From: SZAS-103 sp038226665
GTDB taxonomy: Bacteria > Pseudomonadota > Gammaproteobacteria > Xanthomonadales > Xanthomonadaceae
NCBI GenBank assembly: GCA_038226665.1
Contig: JBBRQI010000005.1
Coordinates: 1 to 64,000, forward strand
Direction: 5' to 3'
Length of the DNA stretch: 64,000 bases
The notes under the pieces are model-generated. The model ran no database searches and was not told where the DNA came from. It worked only from the letters and a program-made list of their open reading frames with translations. Of this stretch, positions 24,197-33,532 are shown one piece after another. Within the stretch, counting starts at the first letter, position 1; each line of letters begins with the position of its first letter. The position numbers and the translations under genes were made by a program.

Positions 24197-25270
24197 CTAT
24201 GCGCAGTCGTAAAGGCGCAGGCGGAACGGGCGATTCTCCGCAGGCTGCCAATCTTGCGGAGGCGTCGGCCTGAAATTCGCCCGCAACATCCATCGGAGCA
24301 AGGCGTTTATCTCGCTGCCAGTGTTCCCGTAATCTGCGGCAAAATCTCGCTGCAGGTTGCGATCGTCCGATTCGAGTTGTTCAAACACGACCTGCTGGTG
24401 TCTTTGCCAATAGATCACCCGCGCTGCCGCGATATCCTGTTCATTCGCGGTGCCCGACGCCCGCAGCACTTCCATTCCACAGTATCTTCCGCGGAGGGTG
24501 CTGGACTGGCGGAGTATCAAGCGCCCTGCCCTTCCGCAATTCCCGGTGAAGGCGGCATCATGTGGTTGCGTGCGATCGCACACAATAATCAACCCTCGAA
24601 AGCTCGGCTCATGAACAGCGGTCGCTTCCATGTAGGCACTGTAGGTGGGCTCATACAGAAACCTTTCCTCAGGACTGGTTGCCAGACGCATCACCTGCGG
24701 AGGGTTCGGATGGTGCCGAAACACCGTCTCCCAAGCCTGGAATGCATCGCCTATTGAATCGTCGAAACGGCTCGCACGAGACAGACGTGAGACGGCTATG
24801 CTTATCTCGGCAGAATTTTTCCTTCTCCATGCATCCGTCAAGACCAGCAACCACCCGACGCCGTCATCCGGATATTGTCTCGCAAGAGCGGATGCGCGAT
24901 CACGACATGGATGCTGCGCATCGCAGCCGCTGACATCGGGCGCTGCCGTCGCCCACATCCTCTGTACGAGACGATTCCTAGGGGCGGCCATGGCAGCCTT
25001 GCGCAGCAACGCGCCCTTTTCGCGCTTATGCGCTGCATCGTCGCCGAAATCCAATTGCCATGCGAGCGCCCAATCCTGAGGTGACGCGCTGTTGCGCAGC
25101 AACCTCACAAGACGGTGCAAGTAGCGTGCATTCGCCGTGTCCGCGCTGTCCTCGACCGTCTGCGTCGACGCATTCGCGGTGCCTAAGGGCTCTGAAGCGA
25201 CAGGCGCAGCTGGAACGGTATTCCCTGCAACAATCAGTAGAGCAGCCAGCATCTTAGTGGCCAACGACAT
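24197..25270 (-). CDS. Exported protein of unknown function
   Basis: 357 residues with a signal peptide (MSLATKMLAALLIVAGNTVP), chosen because GAGGACG sits at Shine-Dalgarno distance before it. An ATG 25 codons upstream overlaps the ubiA stop in ATGA and is an alternative. The mature protein is mostly helical and probably contains Sel1/TPR-like helix pairs in the first half (LAWQLDFGDDAAHKREKGAL, then LVQRMWATAAPD). Its six or so cysteines could form periplasmic disulfides (SGCDAQHPC, IIVCDR, GNCGRAG, YCGM). No family recognised. Codon use is less biased than in its neighbours. Confidence 0.7.
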   Translation of the reverse strand: MSLATKMLAALLIVAGNTVPAAPVASEPLGTANASTQTVEDSADTANARYLHRLVRLLRNSASPQDWALAWQLDFGDDAAHKREKGALLRKAAMAAPRNRLVQRMWATAAPDVSGCDAQHPCRDRASALARQYPDDGVGWLLVLTDAWRRKNSAEISIAVSRLSRASRFDDSIGDAFQAWETVFRHHPNPPQVMRLATSPEERFLYEPTYSAYMEATAVHEPSFRGLIIVCDRTQPHDAAFTGNCGRAGRLILRQSSTLRGRYCGMEVLRASGTANEQDIAAARVIYWQRHQQVVFEQLESDDRNLQRDFAADYGNTGSEINALLRWMLRANFRPTPPQDWQPAENRPFRLRLYDCA

Positions 25271-25341
25271 GCTTCGTCCTCGAATAGGGAGAGCCAGTCG
25301 GCACCTCCATGCACGGCATTGTTCGTCAGCGTTCGTGGTGT

Positions 25342-26394
25342 TCATCGCATCGCCACGCCCAGCACGATCCCCGCGAACACCGTCGCACCAATCCAGTTGT
25401 TGTGCAGGAACGCGCGGAAGCAGCCTTCGCGGTCGCGTCGATGCGCGATGCGGAACTCCCACACGATCAATCCCGCAGCGACCGCAACGCCGATGTAGTA
25501 CGCCGGCGCCAGCGTGGCGCGCAGGCCGACGAACACCAGCGCTGCGAGGAACAGCGCATACAGCACGCCCTGCGCGACGAGATCCATCGATCCGAAAAGA
25601 ATCGCGGTGGATTTCGCGCCCGCGCGCAGGTCGTCGTCGCGATCGACCATTGCGTACCAGGTGTCGTAGGCGGTCGCCCACACCACGTTGGCGAGGAACA
25701 GCAGCCATGCGAGCGTAGGCACCGTCCCTTGCGTCGCGGCGAACGCCATCGGGATGCCCCAGCCGAACGCGAGGCCGAGGTAGACCTGCGGCAGATACGT
25801 GTAGCGCTTGAGGTAGGGATAACTCGCCGCGAGCAGCGCGCCGACGAAACTCAACTCCACGGTCAGGCGATTGGTCAGCAGCGCGAGACCGAACGCGACC
25901 AGCATCAGCACCGCGAACACGACCAGCGCCTCACGTCCGCTCACCGCGCCGGTCGCAAGTGGCCTCGACTTCGTGCGTTCGACCTGCGGATCGAGCCAGC
26001 GATCGGCGTAGTCGTTGATCACACAACCGGCCGAGCGCGTCAGCCACACGCCGAGGGTGAAAATCAGCCACAGGCCCAGCGTCGGGAAGCCAGCGGCCGC
26101 CAACCAGAGCGCCCACCACGTCGGCCATAACAGCAGCAAGGTTCCGATCGGACGATGGCCGCGGATCAGCAGCCAGTATTGGCCGACCCTGTCGCGCCAG
26201 TTCAGCGGCGATACCGTGGCGGTGGGCATCTCGACCGGTGTTGGCGCAGCACGCGTCGGGCCAACGTGCGATTTCGTGCGCGGCGAACGTGTGGCGCGCG
26301 GCTTAAGCGTTTCGCCCGGCGTCGCGGTTTCGGAATGCTTCTCCGAACGTCGGGGCAATGCGCGACGCGCTGCTGGTTTCTTGCGTTCGGCCAT
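25342..26394 (-). CDS. ubiA: 4-hydroxybenzoate octaprenyltransferase
   Basis: Membrane prenyltransferase attaching the polyprenyl chain to 4-hydroxybenzoate in ubiquinone synthesis. The two Asp-rich motifs are visible: GCVINDYADRWLD and YAMVDRDDDLRAG. Seven to nine hydrophobic helices span the rest, beginning RPIGTLLLLWPTWWALWLA. The core from VSPLNWRDRVGQYWLLIRGH fits the usual 290 residues. Starting at MAERKKPAARRAL gives 350 residues with an unusual Lys/Arg/Pro/Thr-rich extension of about 57; MPTATVSPLNWRD is the alternative start. The gene begins only 22 bases after the 3' end of tRNA-Arg on the same strand. Confidence 0.93.
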   Translation of the reverse strand: MAERKKPAARRALPRRSEKHSETATPGETLKPRATRSPRTKSHVGPTRAAPTPVEMPTATVSPLNWRDRVGQYWLLIRGHRPIGTLLLLWPTWWALWLAAAGFPTLGLWLIFTLGVWLTRSAGCVINDYADRWLDPQVERTKSRPLATGAVSGREALVVFAVLMLVAFGLALLTNRLTVELSFVGALLAASYPYLKRYTYLPQVYLGLAFGWGIPMAFAATQGTVPTLAWLLFLANVVWATAYDTWYAMVDRDDDLRAGAKSTAILFGSMDLVAQGVLYALFLAALVFVGLRATLAPAYYIGVAVAAGLIVWEFRIAHRRDREGCFRAFLHNNWIGATVFAGIVLGVAMR

Positions 26395-26416
26395 CGTCGC
26401 AGCGCCATTGAAAACA

Positions 26417-26493
26417 TGGCGCGCCTGGAGGGATTCGAACCCCCGACCAATGGCTTCGGAAGCCACTACTCTATCCGGCTGAGCTACAGGCGC
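26417..26493 (-). tRNA. tRNA-Arg (anticodon CCG)
   Basis: 77 bases including an encoded CCA. Acceptor arms GCGCCTG / CAGGCGC pair perfectly, with discriminator G. The D-arm is AGCTCAGCCGGATAGAGT, the anticodon arm is GTGGC-TTCCGAA-GCCAT giving anticodon CCG, and the T-arm has GGGGG-TTCGAAT-CCCTC. It reads codon CGG. It lies immediately upstream of ubiA on the same strand. Confidence 0.96.
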
Positions 26494-26503
26494 GCGGCCG
26501 TGC

Positions 26504-26573
26504 ATTGTAGCCGCGCGCGCGGCCTGCGTCTGCGCGCGACCGCGGGACGCGCTTAACACCCCGCCGCTACAAT
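26504..26573. promoter_or_regulatory. Divergent promoter region of tRNA-Arg and the response regulator
   Basis: Two TACAAT -10 boxes lie back to back: minus strand 26509-26504, ten bases before the tRNA 5' end, and plus strand 26568-26573, 25 bases before the response-regulator start. Both sit in the context GCTACAATGC. The interval between them is very GC-rich with no clear -35 boxes. Confidence 0.5.
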
Positions 26574-26598
26574 GCGCCGAACCCACCTGCGGCGCCCT

Positions 26599-27274
<676 letters not shown>

Positions 27275-27297
<23 letters not shown>

Positions 27298-28633
27298 GAC
27301 GACCCTGCGCATGCGCGTGGTGGTGTGCTGCGCCGCACTGGGCGGCCTGATCGGCGTTTGCCTGGCGTTCGTGGCCGAACAGATCTCCGAGCACTTCGAG
27401 CACGTGCTGATCAACGAAGAGATCGATGCCGAACTGGATGCCCAGATCGCCCACCACGGCAACAATCCCGACGAGTCCTTGCCGCGCAGCGCGTGGAAAA
27501 GCCTGTATATCGACCGGCCCGGCCAGCCACCGACATCGCCTTCCGGGTTGCGTGGGTTGCCGCCGGGCGTGCACGAACTCGGCGACGACGACAGCGATCG
27601 CTTCGCCGCGGTGCGGATTGGGCCGATCGGTCGCGTCACGATGGTCGCGGGGCTGCCGAATTCGCCCGAACGCGACTTGCGGTTCTCGGAGGAATTGTTC
27701 GCGATGGTCATGCTCGGCATCGTGCTTGGCGCATGGCTCGGCCGCATGCTCGCCGGCAACATGCTGGCGCCGGTGCTGCGGCTGTCGCACGAAGTCGACA
27801 GCGCGGAAACGGGCGATGAATTGCAGCGGATCGCGGCGGATCACAAGGCGGATGAGGTCGGCGCGCTGGCGCACGCATTGATCCGCTACCGCGAGCGCAT
27901 GCAACTTGCGATCGAGCGCGAGGTTCTCTTCTCGGCCGATGCGAGCCACGAACTGCGCACGCCGCTGTGCGTGTTGCAGGGCGCGCTGGATCTGATGCGC
28001 GAAAGCCAGGGCCCGACTGCGCCGGGACAACGCCGCATCGAACGCATGCGCCGCAGCGCTGCCGGGATCGGCACTTTGCTCGATGCGTTGCTGTTGATTG
28101 CGCGTTCCGGCGAGACCGGGGAATCGTCGCATGCGGCCGTCGAACTCGGGCCGACGCTCGCATCGGTGATCGCGGAGTTTCGCGAGGAGCTCGACGCAGC
28201 CCAAGTCACGATCAAGTTGCGCTGCGCGCCATCTGCCTGCGTGCATGCGCCGCCGGATCTGTTGCGCGTTGCATTGCGCCTGTTGTTCCGCAGCATCGCG
28301 AGCGGCGCCTTTGGCATCCGCTTGCGGCTTGATGCGGACGCGCACGGAATCGTGCTGGCTTCGGCCGATTCGGATCCGCATGCACTGGACGCGAGTCTCC
28401 CGACGCACGCAGAGACCCCAAGCGAACTGCTCCACAACGTCGAAGAAACCGGCAATGCACCCCGATCGGACCTGCGGCGTTCGGATGAGCAGGGCGGCAT
28501 CGGCATGTTGCGCCGGCTCTGCCAACGCTACGGTTGGGCGCTGGAGCTCGCGCATGACACGACCCAACCGACCCTGTTGAGCATGCGTATCTGGTCATCG
28601 GATACGCCGCTCGAACGCGCAACATCCGGATGA
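27275..28633 (+). CDS. Sensor histidine kinase with degenerate ATPase domain
   Basis: 452 residues from a TTG start that overlaps the response regulator; an ATG at 27311 is the alternative. Topology: one helix at about 14-34, a periplasmic sensor loop of about 100 residues, a second helix at about 141-160, a HAMP-like linker, then the HisKA dimerisation domain with FSADASHELRTPLCVLQGAL (phospho-accepting His225). The C-terminal ATPase domain is odd. Where the N-box Asn should be it reads ALRLLFRSIASGAF, and no DxGxG block is recognisable; only a GGIGMLRRLCQRYGW remnant of the G2 segment is left. It may depend on another kinase or act mainly as a phosphatase; this is inference. Confidence 0.85.
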
Positions 28634-28715
28634 ATTTCCACGCTGCGTCATTCTCAGCCCGGCTTAACGGCGGTCGTGGCATGCTCGGCACATTCGAGCG
28701 AACCAGGCCGCGCAG

Positions 28716-29099
28716 ATGTTGATGTTCCTGCTGCTGCTGGGCTCCGTAGCCTGCGACGTGGCCGGCCAAGTCAGTTTCAAACTGGGCCTGTCTCACCGGA
28801 TCCTCCGGGCCAGCCACGAGACGAGCGGGGGCGGCGTGATCGGCTTCTTGCGCGGGCTTGTTCGGTCGCCATGGATTGGTGTCGGCATCGCGGTCTATGC
28901 ACTCGAATTCGTGCTGTGGTTCGCCGCTCTATCGCTCGCGCCGCTCAGCCTTGCGGTCGCGTTCGCCGCACTGTCCTATTGCGGGGTGCTGCTGGCCAGC
29001 CGGATATTCCTGAACGAACATGTCGGCAAGCGCCAGTGGCGCGCGACCTGCACTATCGCGGTCGGCGTTGCGCTGGTGTGCTGGCCGCAAGCACACTGA
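28716..29099 (+). CDS. Small four-helix DMT/SMR-type membrane transporter (first copy)
   Basis: 127 residues with four predicted helices, in the fold of small multidrug resistance and ArnE/ArnF half-transporters: FLLLLGSVACDVAGQVSFKL opens helix 1, ALEFVLWFAALSLAPLSLA forms helix 3, and CTIAVGVALVCW forms helix 4. Such proteins usually act as dimers, often with a sister protein encoded nearby. A second one lies 0.9 kb downstream, on the far side of an esterase gene. The substrate is unknown; the ACP and ketosynthase in the cluster suggest a lipid. Confidence 0.78.
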   Translation: MLMFLLLLGSVACDVAGQVSFKLGLSHRILRASHETSGGGVIGFLRGLVRSPWIGVGIAVYALEFVLWFAALSLAPLSLAVAFAALSYCGVLLASRIFLNEHVGKRQWRATCTIAVGVALVCWPQAH

Positions 29100-29155
29100 A
29101 CGCTGGCATCGAACGCACACTGCATTGAACGCACCATGAGATTCCAAGCCCATCC

Positions 29156-30013
29156 ATGATGAAGTCGAGCGAATTCTTTCTTCCTGGCGGTCGCGACGGC
29201 GTCCTGCTGATCCATGGCCTGACCGGCACGCCCGCGGAGATGCGCTTCGTCGGCAAGGGTTTGCATCGTGCCGGGTACAGCGTGCTGGGCATGCAACTTG
29301 CCGGGCATTGCGGCAACGAGGACGACCTGCTCGCGACCGGTTGGCAGGATTGGTATCGGAGCGTGACTGAAGCTGCGGATCGCCTGGCGGGGAAGGTCGA
29401 CCGCCTGTTCGTCGGTGGCCTGTCGATGGGCGCGCTGCTCGCGCTCAAGCTCGCGATCGATCGCCCGAAGCAGGTCAATGGCCTCGCGTTGTACGGCACC
29501 ACCTTTGCCTACGATGGCTGGACCATTCCGCGCATCGCGAAACTCTCGTTCCTGTTGCCACTCGCGATCCGGCTCGGCATCGGCCGCAAGCAACGCTTCA
29601 TGGAAAAGCCGCCGTACGGCATCAAATGCGAGCGCGTGCGCCAGCGGATCGCAGGCAGCATGCTGGCCGGCGACAGTTCGGCCGGTGGCCTGCCGGGCAA
29701 CCCATGGCCATCGCTGGCAGAGTTCTATCGGCTCTCGTCGCACGTGCGCAAGCAACTCGACCAGGTTCGCGCGCCATGCCTGGTCGTGCATTCGGCCAAC
29801 GACGACGTTGCCAGCGTGCGCAATGCGCAGATCGTCGAACGCAGCGTCGGCGCCGATGTCGAGACGTTGCTCTTGCACAACAGCTACCACATGGTCACCG
29901 TGGACCAGGAGCATCGCGAAGTCGTTGCGCGCTCGGCGAGTTTCTTCTCGCGCTGCATCGATTCGGATCGCGGCGATGGAACTGGCGTCTCGTCGGTATT
30001 GCAGGCGGTCTGA
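29156..30013 (+). CDS. Alpha/beta hydrolase, carboxylesterase Est30-like
   Basis: 285 residues. The oxyanion region is GVLLIHGLTGTPAEMRFVG, the nucleophile elbow GLSMGALLAL (the S in GLSMG), the acidic residue is in VVHSANDDVASV and the histidine in NSYHMVTVDQEH, the pattern of Est30-type carboxylesterases and monoacylglycerol lipases. The cap is about 60 residues. No signal peptide is seen, so it is probably cytoplasmic. Its TGA overlaps the ATG of the second DMT gene (TGATG). It may release or edit acyl groups handled by the adjacent ACP and ketosynthase; that role is inferred from position only. Confidence 0.88.
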   Translation: MMKSSEFFLPGGRDGVLLIHGLTGTPAEMRFVGKGLHRAGYSVLGMQLAGHCGNEDDLLATGWQDWYRSVTEAADRLAGKVDRLFVGGLSMGALLALKLAIDRPKQVNGLALYGTTFAYDGWTIPRIAKLSFLLPLAIRLGIGRKQRFMEKPPYGIKCERVRQRIAGSMLAGDSSAGGLPGNPWPSLAEFYRLSSHVRKQLDQVRAPCLVVHSANDDVASVRNAQIVERSVGADVETLLLHNSYHMVTVDQEHREVVARSASFFSRCIDSDRGDGTGVSSVLQAV

Positions 30014-30474
30014 TGGATCCGCTGCGCGTCGCGATCGTTCCCGTCGAACCCCGGTCGCGCAGGATCATCGCGCTGGCCTGGCTTGCGATGATCGCGGCCG
30101 AAATCCTGACCCAGCTCGCGCTGAAATTTGCCGGCCGCCAGACCGGCCAGTTCGATTTTTCCGCGCACGCGTTCGCGCTGGCCATCGCATCCGGCTGGCT
30201 GTGGACTGCTGTCGCCGGCTATTGCGCGATCTTCCTGGTCTGGATGCTGATCCTCAGGGATTCGGACCTGTCGCGCGCGTTTCCGACCACCGCGATCGTG
30301 TTCGTCGCGGTGATGTTTGCATCGTGGCTGGTGCTGCACGAACCGGTCAGCGCGCTACAGTTGCTCGGCGCAGCGGTGATCGTTGCCGGTATCCTGCAAT
30401 TGCGTCGCGACGATCCGGAGAATTGCCCGAAGGGTACGTCGACCGTCATTCCACCATCGATCATCACGGAGTAG
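30013..30474 (+). CDS. Small four-helix DMT/SMR-type membrane transporter (second copy)
   Basis: 153 residues with a short N-terminal cytoplasmic stretch then four helices: IIALAWLAMIAAEILTQLAL, LWTAVAGYCAIFLVWMLIL, TTAIVFVAVMFASWLVL and LLGAAVIVAGILQL. Helix 1 (AEILTQLALKF) mirrors the CDVAGQVSFKL pattern of the first copy, so the two could be partner subunits like ArnE/ArnF. Start overlaps the esterase stop. The ACP gene begins three bases after its stop. Confidence 0.8.
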   Translation: MDPLRVAIVPVEPRSRRIIALAWLAMIAAEILTQLALKFAGRQTGQFDFSAHAFALAIASGWLWTAVAGYCAIFLVWMLILRDSDLSRAFPTTAIVFVAVMFASWLVLHEPVSALQLLGAAVIVAGILQLRRDDPENCPKGTSTVIPPSIITE

Positions 30475-30477
30475 CAC

Positions 30478-30744
30478 ATGGACAACACCCAGGACGCGAT
30501 CTTCGCGATCATCGCCAAGGAAGCGCACATCCCGGTCGAGAAGATCAGCCTCGAATCCACGCTGAAAGACCTGGAAATCGATTCGCTGGACATCGTCCAG
30601 ATCATCTTCGAACTGGAAGACCGGTTCGGCATCACCCTGCCCGACCGTGACCCGACGGTGGACACCGAAAGCGTGCGCGGGCTCGTCGCGGCAGTTGAAC
30701 GCCTCGTCGCTGAAAAAGCGGCATCCACTCCGGCCGTCAACTGA
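30478..30744 (+). CDS. Acyl carrier protein
   Basis: 88-residue stand-alone ACP. The phosphopantetheine serine is Ser36 in EIDSLDIVQIIFELEDRFG, with the usual acidic helix II. The C-terminal half is long for a fatty-acid ACP and ends in an alanine-rich tail. It is not the housekeeping acpP, which would sit in the fab cluster. Adjacent genes for a ketosynthase and paired DMT transporters point to a dedicated acylation pathway. Confidence 0.93.
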   Translation: MDNTQDAIFAIIAKEAHIPVEKISLESTLKDLEIDSLDIVQIIFELEDRFGITLPDRDPTVDTESVRGLVAAVERLVAEKAASTPAVN

Positions 30745-30769
30745 CGCGCTGCAGGCCAGGGGAGCACGC

Positions 30770-31984
30770 ATGCGTCGCGTCGTCATCACCGGCATGGGTT
30801 CGATCAGCGCGCTCGGCCACGACGCGCCGGCTTGCTGGCAGGCGATGCGCGAAGGCCGCAGCGGCATTGGCACGATTTCCGCAGTGGACCCCGCATTGCT
30901 GAAGGCACCGATCGCCGCCGAAGTGCGCGGCTTCGATCCACTGAAGCATTTCGACGAAAAGAAACTCTTGCTGCTTGATCGTGTCTCGCAGTTCGCGCTG
31001 GTCGCTGCTCGAGAGGCGGTCGCGCAATCGGGACTCGATTTCCGCGCCGATGGTCTGGGCGACACGACCGCCGTCATCATCGGCACTGGCGTCGGCGGCG
31101 AGAACACGAACGATCAGGCTTCGCGCCGGTTGTATGCCGACAACAATCCACGCCTGCATCCGCTGACCATCGTGCGGCTGATGGCGAACGCGCCGGCCAG
31201 CCAGGTGAGCATCGAATTCGGCTTGCGCGGCCCGGCGTTCGCGGTGTCCAGCGCATGCGCGTCGGCCAACCACGCGATGGCGCAGGCCTTCCACATGGTG
31301 CGCTCGGGCATGGCCGACACCGCCGTGACCGGCGGCACCGAAGCCTGCATCACCTATGGCGTCGCGCGTGCGTGGGAATCGATGCGCGTACTCGCCGACG
31401 ACACCTGCCGGCCGTTCTGCAAACAGCGGCGCGGGCTCGTGCTCGGCGAAGGCGCGGGCATCTTCGTACTTGAAGAATACGAACATGCGATGCAACGCGG
31501 CGCGACGATCCTCGCCGAATTCGCCGGTGCAGGCATGTCGTCGGATGCAGCGGACATCGTGTTCCCGTCGCGCGATGGCGCGGCGAGCGCGATCCGGCGT
31601 GCGCTGACCGACGCACGCATGAATGCCGACGACGTCGACTACATCAACGCGCACGGCACCGGCACGCCGGCGAACGACCCGACCGAAACCGCCGCGATCC
31701 GCCAGGTGTTCGGCGCGCACGCGGACAAACTCGCGGTGTCCTCGACGAAGTCCATGCACGGCCACGCGCTCGGCGCGGCCGGAGCGCTCGAACTCGTCGC
31801 CGCGATCGGCGCGCTGCGCGACGGCGTGCTGCCGCCGACCGCGAACTTCATCGATCCCGATCCGGAGTGCGATCTCGACTACGTGCCGAACACCGCGCGC
31901 GAAAAGCCCGTGCGCGCCGCGTTGTCGAACTCGTTTGCGTTCGGTGGATTGAATGCGGTGCTGGCGCTCAGGCGCGCGGACTGA
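30770..31984 (+). CDS. Beta-ketoacyl-ACP synthase (FabF/KAS II type)
   Basis: 404 residues, thiolase-fold condensing enzyme. The start follows AGGGGAG and gives MRRVVITGMGSISALG. The catalytic triad is Cys163 in AVSSACASANHA, His295 in YINAHGTGTPANDPTE and His332 in KSMHGHALGAAG, with Lys327. The C-terminal SNSFAFGGLNAVL also matches. It should extend an acyl chain carried on the neighbouring ACP. No ketoreductase or dehydratase is nearby, so those would have to be borrowed from general fatty-acid synthesis. Confidence 0.93.
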   Translation: MRRVVITGMGSISALGHDAPACWQAMREGRSGIGTISAVDPALLKAPIAAEVRGFDPLKHFDEKKLLLLDRVSQFALVAAREAVAQSGLDFRADGLGDTTAVIIGTGVGGENTNDQASRRLYADNNPRLHPLTIVRLMANAPASQVSIEFGLRGPAFAVSSACASANHAMAQAFHMVRSGMADTAVTGGTEACITYGVARAWESMRVLADDTCRPFCKQRRGLVLGEGAGIFVLEEYEHAMQRGATILAEFAGAGMSSDAADIVFPSRDGAASAIRRALTDARMNADDVDYINAHGTGTPANDPTETAAIRQVFGAHADKLAVSSTKSMHGHALGAAGALELVAAIGALRDGVLPPTANFIDPDPECDLDYVPNTAREKPVRAALSNSFAFGGLNAVLALRRAD

Positions 31985-32008
31985 TCGGCGTTGCGGCTTT
32001 ATCGCAGC

Positions 32009-33079
32009 CTAGTACGCCGACTTCGTTTCGACAGCCCCTTGCAGCTTCGATGCAGGCGCCTTCGACGCGGGCTCCTCGACCGTATACCCCAGCGCGCGCA
32101 GGCGGGATAGATAGGGGTCGGACGTGAGCAGGCGGTCGATGGACAACATCGCAAAGGTGACCTTGTTGCGTTCGAGCGCCGACGTGGCTGCGTCGATCCA
32201 GACCTGACGGGCACGTGCACTGATGCCGACGAGGCCATGGGTCTGGCTGAGACCGGATTGCGAAAGTGCCGCGTGGCATGCGGTCATCTGATCGTCGTAA
32301 GGGAGTTTGCGAAGTGCATCGACATCGCCCGTCGCCCACGCGTTCGCGCGGGCTGTCATGGTTGCGAGGTCGCTGTCGATCCGCTTGATGGTCTTGCTGA
32401 AACAATCGCCATCGGCCAACGCGCTGGATTTGAACTCCTTCACCGCCGCGCGCGGACTGTCCACCGTTACATCGACCTTGGGCGCGACTATCTTCACGCG
32501 CTCACGCCGCGCGGCGGACAAGACTGCGTTCTCCACAACCAGCTTGGCGGTGAGCCCGATCTTGCGGATCGCGTCGTCGTACAGCTTCTGCGCCGCGAAG
32601 AGCGGCCGCCAGGACTCGACGGTGTCGTTGCGGCCGATGTATTTCTGTTTCAGCGGGAGCCAGCGTGCATAAACGTCTGCCGGCACCACGTCGGAGAGTT
32701 TTTTGCCGTCCGGATTGTTGCGCACTCCGATCAATAAAGGCACTGCCGCGAGGTTGGCGAAAAGCCCGGCAGTTGATTTGAGTTTCGCCTCTGGCGCTGG
32801 GATCACTTCCTGCGATGCCGCAATCACCGCTTCCACATGGTGAGAATTCCAGGTGAAGTCGCGCGGCAACGGCGCGAGTGTGCCGAGGATCCACAGCACG
32901 TGATCGCCCTTCGAGACCTTCCACAAACCCGGGCCCGGTTGCACGCCGCGGACGACGACGGAATCGAGATCGCGCACGTCTGCGGCGTCTTGCGCCTGCG
33001 AAACTGGTGCATCGGCCTGCGCAATCGCGGCAGTGGCGGAGGCAAATGCAATCAGGCATGCCAACAGGATTCGATGCAT
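32009..33079 (-). CDS. TraB/GumN-like exported protein
   Basis: 356 residues with a signal peptide (MHRILLACLIAFASATAAIA). The mature start GLWKVSKGDHVLWILGTLAP matches the opening of the TraB/GumN family (PF01963), followed by a long helical region and a C-terminal segment with ALERNKVTFAMLSIDRLL, the conserved family ending. In this protein the usual GT-H-P motif reads GTLAPLP, lacking the histidine expected in the putative metalloprotease-like site, so activity is doubtful. The function of family members is mostly unknown. Confidence 0.8.
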   Translation of the reverse strand: MHRILLACLIAFASATAAIAQADAPVSQAQDAADVRDLDSVVVRGVQPGPGLWKVSKGDHVLWILGTLAPLPRDFTWNSHHVEAVIAASQEVIPAPEAKLKSTAGLFANLAAVPLLIGVRNNPDGKKLSDVVPADVYARWLPLKQKYIGRNDTVESWRPLFAAQKLYDDAIRKIGLTAKLVVENAVLSAARRERVKIVAPKVDVTVDSPRAAVKEFKSSALADGDCFSKTIKRIDSDLATMTARANAWATGDVDALRKLPYDDQMTACHAALSQSGLSQTHGLVGISARARQVWIDAATSALERNKVTFAMLSIDRLLTSDPYLSRLRALGYTVEEPASKAPASKLQGAVETKSAY

Positions 33080-33179
33080 CGGCTACGCTCGCTTTGATCG
33101 GGCGCGTAGTGTTCGGTATTTTCGGGAATCTGGTGTTAGGTTTTGGTTCGCGATCCGCATGAAGGCTGCAACGTCTTCC

Positions 33180-33485
33180 TCAACCCGACCGCGGCAACTC
33201 GCGGATCTCGATCGTGCTTCCCGCTTCGAACGCTGGATTGCCCTCGAGCAACTTGCGCGCGTCCTCGAGCGAAGCCGCGCCGACGCGGATGTAGCCCACC
33301 AAGTGGGTGGAGATATCAGCCGGCTTGCCGGATTTCCTCACGCAGACGCCCGCGCCGATGTCGCTGCCACCGTCGAAACGGCCATCTTGCTGGAGTTTTG
33401 CGATGTATCCGCCCCAGTCGCGCGCGTCGTTGGTTTCGCCAGTCGGAGGCGAGTCGTTATGCATCAAGAAGATGTAGTCGTTCAT
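33180..33485 (-). CDS. YCII-related domain protein
   Basis: 101 residues beginning MNDYIFLMHNDSPP, with GGYIAKLQQDGRFDGGSDIG, HLVGYIRVGAASLEDARKLL and GSTIEIRELP, the alpha/beta pattern of YCII/DGPF-type proteins. Homologues are small cytoplasmic proteins whose activity is largely unassigned. The frame is complete with a normal stop. It lies just downstream, on the same strand, of a frameshifted membrane gene. Confidence 0.8.
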   Translation of the reverse strand: MNDYIFLMHNDSPPTGETNDARDWGGYIAKLQQDGRFDGGSDIGAGVCVRKSGKPADISTHLVGYIRVGAASLEDARKLLEGNPAFEAGSTIEIRELPRSG

Positions 33486-33532
33486 CCGCGACTCCGATCA
33501 GTGGTACCAGAAAATCAGCAAGGCGCAGAACG

